This document shows, one piece after another, positions 59,932 to 64,000 of a stretch of 64,000 nucleotides of DNA. The notes beneath the pieces were generated by a model. That model was not told the DNA's origin. It saw nothing but the letters and a program-made list of their open reading frames with translations, and did not search any database. Position 1 is the first letter of the stretch, and every line of letters begins with the position of its first letter. A program made the position numbers and the translations under genes. Source of the stretch: Galbibacter kalidii (GTDB taxonomy: Bacteria > Bacteroidota > Bacteroidia > Flavobacteriales > Flavobacteriaceae); contig NZ_JAPFGA010000020.1 in NCBI RefSeq assembly GCF_026241135.1, positions 1 to 64,000 of the forward strand, written 5' to 3'.

Positions 59932-59940
59932 GAAATAGAC

Positions 59941-60273
59941 ATGGGAGTAACTAAAGCTGAAATATTTACAAAAGAACAAAACGAGATCGCTCGCTTTGCA
60001 AAAGTGCTTGGTCATCCGGCCAGGGTTGCCATAATTCAGCATTTATTCAAAACAAATGCTTGTGTTTGTGGGGATTTAGTAAATGAAATCGGATTGGCAC
60101 AGCCTACGATTTCCCAACACTTAAAAGAACTTAAAAATCTAGGCATTATCAAAGGAACCATAGAAGGTACCAGTGTTTGCTATTGCATAGACCAAGAGAA
60201 TTGGGATCATTTAAGTGCGATGTTGTCGGCTTTTACCAATGCTAAACCTATAGAAAACGACACTTGTTGCTAA
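59941..60273 (+). CDS. arsR: ArsR/SmtB-family repressor of the arsenic cluster
   Basis: 110 residues. Winged helix-turn-helix with GHPARVAIIQHL, then the metalloid site NACVCGDLV (Cys pair at about 41 and 43) and recognition helix QPTISQHLKELKNLGIIK. A C-terminal CC pair may add a ligand. It releases DNA when arsenite binds. A near-perfect palindrome directly upstream is the likely operator, and the genes that follow are its regulon. Confidence 0.9.
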   Translation: MGVTKAEIFTKEQNEIARFAKVLGHPARVAIIQHLFKTNACVCGDLVNEIGLAQPTISQHLKELKNLGIIKGTIEGTSVCYCIDQENWDHLSAMLSAFTNAKPIENDTCC

Positions 60274-60485
60274 AAAAATTTGAATCAATTAATCGTAATA
60301 TAACAATAAAGTATTTTTAAAATAGCCACGAATGCACTAATAATATATGTTTTAATAGCGAGGTGCTTAAAAATGACACAAATTATGATGATAAAATTAA
60401 TCTATCTGTGAAATTTAGCATCTGAGTGAGTGTTAAAAAACAATTCGTGTATCCGTGGCAATAGAAACAATTAAAACCAGAACAA
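60274..60485. repeat. Intergenic stretch with outer inverted repeat
   Basis: GCCACGAAT near 60325 and ATTCGTGTATCCGTGGC near 60445 form imperfect outer arms, with an AT-rich centre. It is a type of dispersed repeat common in Flavobacteriaceae. No gene seen. Confidence 0.45.
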
Positions 60486-60959
60486 ATGAAATTATCAGCA
60501 TTCAAAAACCATTTAAAAGGATTGGAAACCATAGCGTTTCAATTACCCGACGGCAGCTTAGTGCCTAATCATTTTCACGTAACCGAAGTAGGGGCAGTGG
60601 ACAAGAAATTTATTGACTGCGGAGGAACTATCCGAGACGAAAAAATGGTGAACTTCCAATTGTGGGATGCAAACGATTATGACCATCGCCTGCACCCTGA
60701 AAAATTGACACACATCATCGAACTTTCAGAAAAAGTATTAGGACTCGGGGATCACGAAATAGAGGTGGAATATCAAGGAGAAAGCATCAGTAAGTTTGGA
60801 GTTGATTTTCAAGACGGAACCTTCTTACTTACTACCAAGCAAACTACTTGTCTGGCACAAGATGCCTGTGGTGTTCCGGAACAAAAACAAAAAGTGAAAT
60901 TATCAGAATTGAATAAAGAAGCAGCCGCCGGTTGTGCTCCCGGTTCAGGTTGCTGCTAA
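60486..60959 (+). CDS. DUF6428 family protein (arsenic cluster)
   Basis: 157 residues; matches the DUF6428 family found in Bacteroidota arsenic clusters: LPDGSLVPNHFHVTEVGAVDKKFIDCGG and WDANDYDHRLHPEKL. Conserved Cys residues cluster at the C-terminus (CLAQDACGVP and a final GSGCC), suggesting metalloid or metal binding. No activity has been shown. It lies between arsR and the acetyltransferase gene. Confidence 0.85.
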   Translation: MKLSAFKNHLKGLETIAFQLPDGSLVPNHFHVTEVGAVDKKFIDCGGTIRDEKMVNFQLWDANDYDHRLHPEKLTHIIELSEKVLGLGDHEIEVEYQGESISKFGVDFQDGTFLLTTKQTTCLAQDACGVPEQKQKVKLSELNKEAAAGCAPGSGCC

Positions 60960-60981
60960 CAACATGTTTAAATAATGTCAC

Positions 60982-61467
60982 GTGGAGATAAGATCTCTTA
61001 TCAAAAACGATTTTGCAGCCGTCAGTTCCATTTATCTTGAAGGCATAAAAACAGGAATGGCTACTTTTGAAACTGAAGTACCGACCTGGGAAAAGTGGAA
61101 TGCCTCTCATTTGCCTTTTGGAAGAATGGTAATGGTTAACGGAGGCGAAATAGTAGGCTGGGCTGCAATGTCACCAACCTCCAACCGATCTGTATATAAA
61201 GGTGTAGCTGAAGTAAGTGTCTATGTAAAAGCTTCGGCAAGAGGGAAAGGTGTCGGAAAAGCGCTATTATTGAAACTGATCAAGATCAGTGAAGAAAATG
61301 GGATTTGGACATTACAATCCAGTATCATGCCTGAAAACACAACTAGCAAGAACCTGCATATCAATTGCGGATTCAGGGAGATCGGGTATCGAGAGAAGAT
61401 AGGTAAACTGTATGGGGAATGGAAAGACAATATTATTTTAGAACGAAGAAGTAAGTTGTTTGTTTAG
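60982..61467 (+). CDS. GNAT acetyltransferase, ArsN-type
   Basis: 161 residues from GTG 60982. GNAT fold with ARGKGVGKALLLKLIKISEENG as the acetyl-CoA loop, IKTGMATFETEVPTWEKW near the start as in phosphinothricin and arsinothricin acetyltransferases, and SIMPENTTSKNLHINCGFREIGYREKIGKL. In an arsenic cluster it is best called ArsN-type, detoxifying arsinothricin or a related glutamate analogue by N-acetylation. The substrate is inferred from context only. Confidence 0.87.
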   Translation: MEIRSLIKNDFAAVSSIYLEGIKTGMATFETEVPTWEKWNASHLPFGRMVMVNGGEIVGWAAMSPTSNRSVYKGVAEVSVYVKASARGKGVGKALLLKLIKISEENGIWTLQSSIMPENTTSKNLHINCGFREIGYREKIGKLYGEWKDNIILERRSKLFV

Positions 61468-61582
61468 ACCCTTGTATCGTGCTTTACGTGAAATTATTTC
61501 TCGAAGAGATCACAAAGATTTACGCAAAGAACACAGAGAGACAATATTAATTTTAAACATATAATTTTCAATCAATTAACAA

Positions 61583-62197
61583 ATGTTATTTAAAGAAATA
61601 GGAGAAACTATAAAATCTTTTGATGATAATCAGATTCCTGAAGAACGTAAAGCAATTTTACAATCTTTGATCGATTATATCCAATCAAAAAATGATAAAA
61701 ACGAAGATGTAAACCTCAATTTTATTTGCACTCACAATTCCAGGAGAAGTCATTTGTCCCAGGTATGGGCGCAGGCAATGGCGCATCATTTTCAGCTGAA
61801 AAACGTGTTTTGTTATTCCGGGGGTACAGGAGCAACAGCTGTATTCCCAATGGTAGTAGAAACACTTAAGGGAAACGGATTTAATATAGAAAGCCTTTCC
61901 GAAGGGAAAAATCCGGTGTACAGTATGAAATATGCCGAAAATGCACATCCGGTAGTTTGTTTTTCAAAAACCTTTGATGGTATTTTCAATACAAAATCCA
62001 ACTTTGCAGCCATTATGACCTGTTCTCAGGCTGATGAAGGTTGTCCATTTATTTCCGGAGCTGAAAAGCGAGTTCCGCTAACTTATGACGACCCGAAGGC
62101 TTTTGACAACACACCGCAACAAGCCGAAAAATATCAAGAACGAAGTGTACAGATCGCTACAGAACTGCACTATGTATTTTCACAAATAAAAAAATAA
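61583..62197 (+). CDS. arsC: Protein tyrosine phosphatase-like arsenate reductase
   Basis: 204 residues: low-molecular-weight phosphatase fold with the P-loop CTHNSRRS (catalytic Cys49), then an Asp-containing late segment, [18 protein letters not shown]. Cys residues at [19 protein letters not shown] match the Bacteroidota form that reduces arsenate with the help of thioredoxin-type electrons. Its stop overlaps the start of the ACR3 gene by one base, so reduction and efflux are coupled at translation. Confidence 0.9.
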   Translation: MLFKEIGETIKSFDDNQIPEERKAILQSLIDYIQSKNDKNEDVNLNFICTHNSRRSHLSQVWAQAMAHHFQLKNVFCYSGGTGATAVFPMVVETLKGNGFNIESLSEGKNPVYSMKYAENAHPVVCFSKTFDGIFNTKSNFAAIMTCSQADEGCPFISGAEKRVPLTYDDPKAFDNTPQQAEKYQERSVQIATELHYVFSQIKK

Positions 62198-63255
62198 TGA
62201 CTAAAAACAAAAAGAAACTCAGTTTCCTCGATAAGAATTTAACCTTGTGGATCTTTATCGCTATGGGAATAGGGGTGGGACTCGGATATTTTTTCCCATT
62301 CTTTCCGGATGTGATCAATTCGTTTAACAAGGGTACAACCAACATCCCTATTGCCATTGGGTTAATTTTAATGATGTATCCGCCGCTGGCCAAGGTCAAC
62401 TACGGATTACTCCCAAAAGTGTTTAAAAACGTAAAAATACTGTCCATCTCACTGGTATTGAATTGGATTATCGGTCCGTTACTCATGTTCTTTCTAGCCA
62501 TTACCTTTTTACGGGATTATCCGGAATATATGGTCGGTTTGATCCTGATAGGCCTTGCGCGCTGTATTGCCATGGTTTTGGTGTGGAACGACCTCGCCGA
62601 AGGTAGCAGTGAATACGGAGCAGGCTTGGTGGCTTTAAACAGCATTTTTCAAGTCTTTGGTTATAGTTTCTACGCTTGGCTGTTTATTACCAAACTCCCT
62701 CCGCTTTTTGGTTTTGAAGGCGCCATAGTTGATATTTCCATTGCTACTATAGCAGAGAGCGTTGCCATTTATCTGGGAATACCGTTTTTGTTGGGCTTGT
62801 TGAGTCGGGTTGTTTTGGTGAAATGGAAAGGAGAGGAGTGGTACACCAAAACTTTTATTCCTAAAATATCACCAATGACGCTCATTGCCTTACTTTTCAC
62901 CATTGTGATCATGTTTTCACTGAAAGGCGAGCTCATTGTTGAAATCCCAATGGATGTATTAATTATTGCTGTTCCGTTGCTTATATACTTCGCATTGATG
63001 TTCCTTATCGGATTCTTTGTCAGCAAAGCCAGGGGAGCAGAATACGATAAAAACGTGGCTATTTCGTTTACGGCAGCCGGAAACAACTTTGAATTGGCGA
63101 TTGCTGTGGCGATTGCAGTATTCGGACTCAATTCCGGGCAAGCTTTTGCCGGGGTTATTGGTCCGCTTGTAGAAGTCCCTGCCCTGATTTTGTTAGTAAG
63201 GGTAGCGTTTTGGTTACGTAAAAAATACTATTTAAAACCCGAGTTGGGGAGGTAA
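62197..63255 (+). CDS. acr3: ACR3 family arsenite efflux transporter
   Basis: 352 residues, ten membrane segments. ACR3 motifs: [43 protein letters not shown] (with the conserved Cys thought to bind arsenite) and [18 protein letters not shown] with the conserved Glu. It expels arsenite using the proton gradient. It ends the cluster; a nested repeat follows that may terminate transcription. Confidence 0.93.
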   Translation: MTKNKKKLSFLDKNLTLWIFIAMGIGVGLGYFFPFFPDVINSFNKGTTNIPIAIGLILMMYPPLAKVNYGLLPKVFKNVKILSISLVLNWIIGPLLMFFLAITFLRDYPEYMVGLILIGLARCIAMVLVWNDLAEGSSEYGAGLVALNSIFQVFGYSFYAWLFITKLPPLFGFEGAIVDISIATIAESVAIYLGIPFLLGLLSRVVLVKWKGEEWYTKTFIPKISPMTLIALLFTIVIMFSLKGELIVEIPMDVLIIAVPLLIYFALMFLIGFFVSKARGAEYDKNVAISFTAAGNNFELAIAVAIAVFGLNSGQAFAGVIGPLVEVPALILLVRVAFWLRKKYYLKPELGR

Positions 63256-63256
63256 A

Positions 63257-63392
63257 AAGAGGTTCTCGAAAAAGTAATAAGAATTAAACCCTGTCAGTTC
63301 GAGCGCAGTCGAGAACTAAAGACTTTATAGAATCGATAGGTTTCGACTGCGCTCAACCTGACAACAAACAGTTTTTCGATAAACCTCTTATC
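63257..63392. repeat. Nested palindrome, dispersed repeat copy 5
   Basis: Outer arms AAGAGGTTCTCGAAAAA (63257-63272) and TTTTTCGATAAACCTCTT (63372-63389) pair with one bulge. The inner part pairs CAGTTCGAGCGCAGTCGAGA with TTTCGACTGCGCTCAACCTG. The sequence differs from copies 1-4 but the architecture is the same. Confidence 0.65.
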
Positions 63393-63401
63393 TGGAATCA
63401 A

Positions 63402-63437
63402 AAAAAACCGCTAAAAAATTAATTTTAGCAGTTTTTT
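63402..63437. terminator. Bidirectional terminator after the OmpA gene
   Basis: AAAAAACCGCTAAAA (63402-63416) pairs with TTTTAGCAGTTTTTT (63423-63437) with one wobble pair. The six-base loop is AATTAA. It lies between the converging ACR3 and OmpA genes. Confidence 0.68.
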
Positions 63438-63468
63438 GGTGTTAATAATAAGTCGGAGCTAACCCAAA

Positions 63469-64000
63469 TTATTCGTTTGAAGCCATCAAGGCAAAGAATT
63501 TGTTGATATTAGGTAAAATCACAATTCTTGTTCTTCTGTTTTTGGCTTTTCCTTCAGAAGTTTCGTTAGAAGCAATAGGGTCAAAGCTGCTTCTTCCTGA
63601 AGCAATCATTTTTTCAGGAGCTACACTGTATTCGTTTTGAAGTTTACGAACCACAGAAGTCGCTCTCAATACGCTAAGATCCCAGTTATCCGCAACTTTA
63701 GCATTGTGGATGGTTCTCGGATCTGTATGTCCTTCCACCATTACTTCAATACTAGGCTCAGAGTTGATTACATCGGCTATTTTTGAAAGAATATCGTCAG
63801 CTTTGTTACTCACTCTATAACTTGCTGTATTGAAAAGCATTTTGTCTGAAATAGAGATCATCACAACGGTTTCGTCAATATCAATCGCGATATCTTCGTC
63901 TTCATTCAAGCTGCTGTTGCTCATTGTTCTTTGTAAATTGTGAGAAACCGCAAGGTTCATAGAGTCTTTCAATGTTGTCGCTTGGCTCAACTCAGCAGGA
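63469..64000 (-). CDS. OmpA family lipoprotein or outer membrane protein (partial, start off window)
   Basis: About 177 C-terminal residues; the frame continues past the right edge. An OmpA-like peptidoglycan-binding domain covers the visible part: DKMLFNTASYRVSNKADDILSKIADVINSEP, then EVMVEGHTDPRTIHN and the closing SEGKAKNRRTRIVILPN. The Asp and Arg that hold diaminopimelate are present. Flavobacterial relatives are about 280-residue proteins with a coiled N-terminal part and a lipobox, which would lie beyond the window. It ends in a short tail, KFFALMASNE. Confidence 0.85.
   Translation of the reverse strand, partial: PAELSQATTLKDSMNLAVSHNLQRTMSNSSLNEDEDIAIDIDETVVMISISDKMLFNTASYRVSNKADDILSKIADVINSEPSIEVMVEGHTDPRTIHNAKVADNWDLSVLRATSVVRKLQNEYSVAPEKMIASGRSSFDPIASNETSEGKAKNRRTRIVILPNINKFFALMASNE

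Noticed and set aside
32559-63380. CTGAGCCTGTCGAAG repeats as CRISPR repeats
   Set aside because: The copies are far apart, inverted within each unit and not separated by regular spacers; no cas genes are present.

Overview
The window looks like a chromosomal segment of a marine-type member of the Flavobacteriaceae (Bacteroidota). It is AT-rich, and Shine-Dalgarno sites are rare. TAnnTTTG-type -7 promoter boxes precede several genes. The order bamD-rpoZ-coaBC-DUF4835-recN-fabI is typical of this family, as are the CAL67264-type small membrane protein, the DUF4835 protein and the LytTR regulator with an N-terminal membrane region. No rRNA, tRNA or CRISPR array was seen.

Left third (1 to about 16.5 kb): accessory DNA. 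After a probable IS256-type insertion-sequence end, a LytTR regulator and an acyltransferase, there is an array of single, unrelated plus-strand genes. Each is separated from the next by a 120-190 nt imperfect palindrome built like an integron attC site: R box, unpaired spacer, L stem, variable loop. The 7-10 bases right before each gene are the reverse complement of the bases right after that same gene, even when they do not match their partner across the palindrome. That is the mark of cassettes exchanged by recombination at an invariant GTT. A four-gene block (Pr6Pr-like, two META-domain lipoproteins, one lipoprotein) and 0.9 kb of non-coding DNA follow. Then comes a possible scar of a tyrosine recombinase, an attI-like junction and a second short cassette series that decays around 14-16.5 kb. 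Cassette products include a HEPN-like protein, a DUF2806 protein, a DUF5946-like protein, an NTF2-like secreted protein, lipoproteins and small membrane proteins.

Middle (18-32.5 kb): core housekeeping genes on the plus strand. These are BamD, RNA polymerase omega, CoaBC, a DUF4835 protein, RecN, FabI, a glycosyltransferase, a YbbR-domain protein, CoaE, and a histidine kinase with its response regulator. A two-gene molybdenum hydroxylase (isoquinoline 1-oxidoreductase type) sits between the DUF4835 gene and recN.

Right part (32.6-64 kb): mostly minus-strand operons up to 54.6 kb. They encode a PLP enzyme with a dipeptide epimerase, a YitT protein, a P1 peptidase, a BatA-type protein with a dihydroorotase-like protein that has lost its metal ligands, peptidases and esterases, and an acyl-CoA carboxylase beta subunit. 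A Crp/Fnr regulator lies next to three genes that each carry the palindrome TTAAGATATCTTAA 49-59 bp before the start codon. The plus strand then carries small DUF1801, DUF2200 and CAL67264 genes, a serine hydrolase, EttA, a universal stress protein and an arsenic resistance cluster (ArsR, DUF6428, ArsN-type acetyltransferase, ArsC-type phosphatase, ACR3). An OmpA-family gene runs off the right edge.

Several families of dispersed nested palindromes sit in the gaps between conserved operons. Their outer arms differ in sequence between copies but stay self-complementary within each copy.
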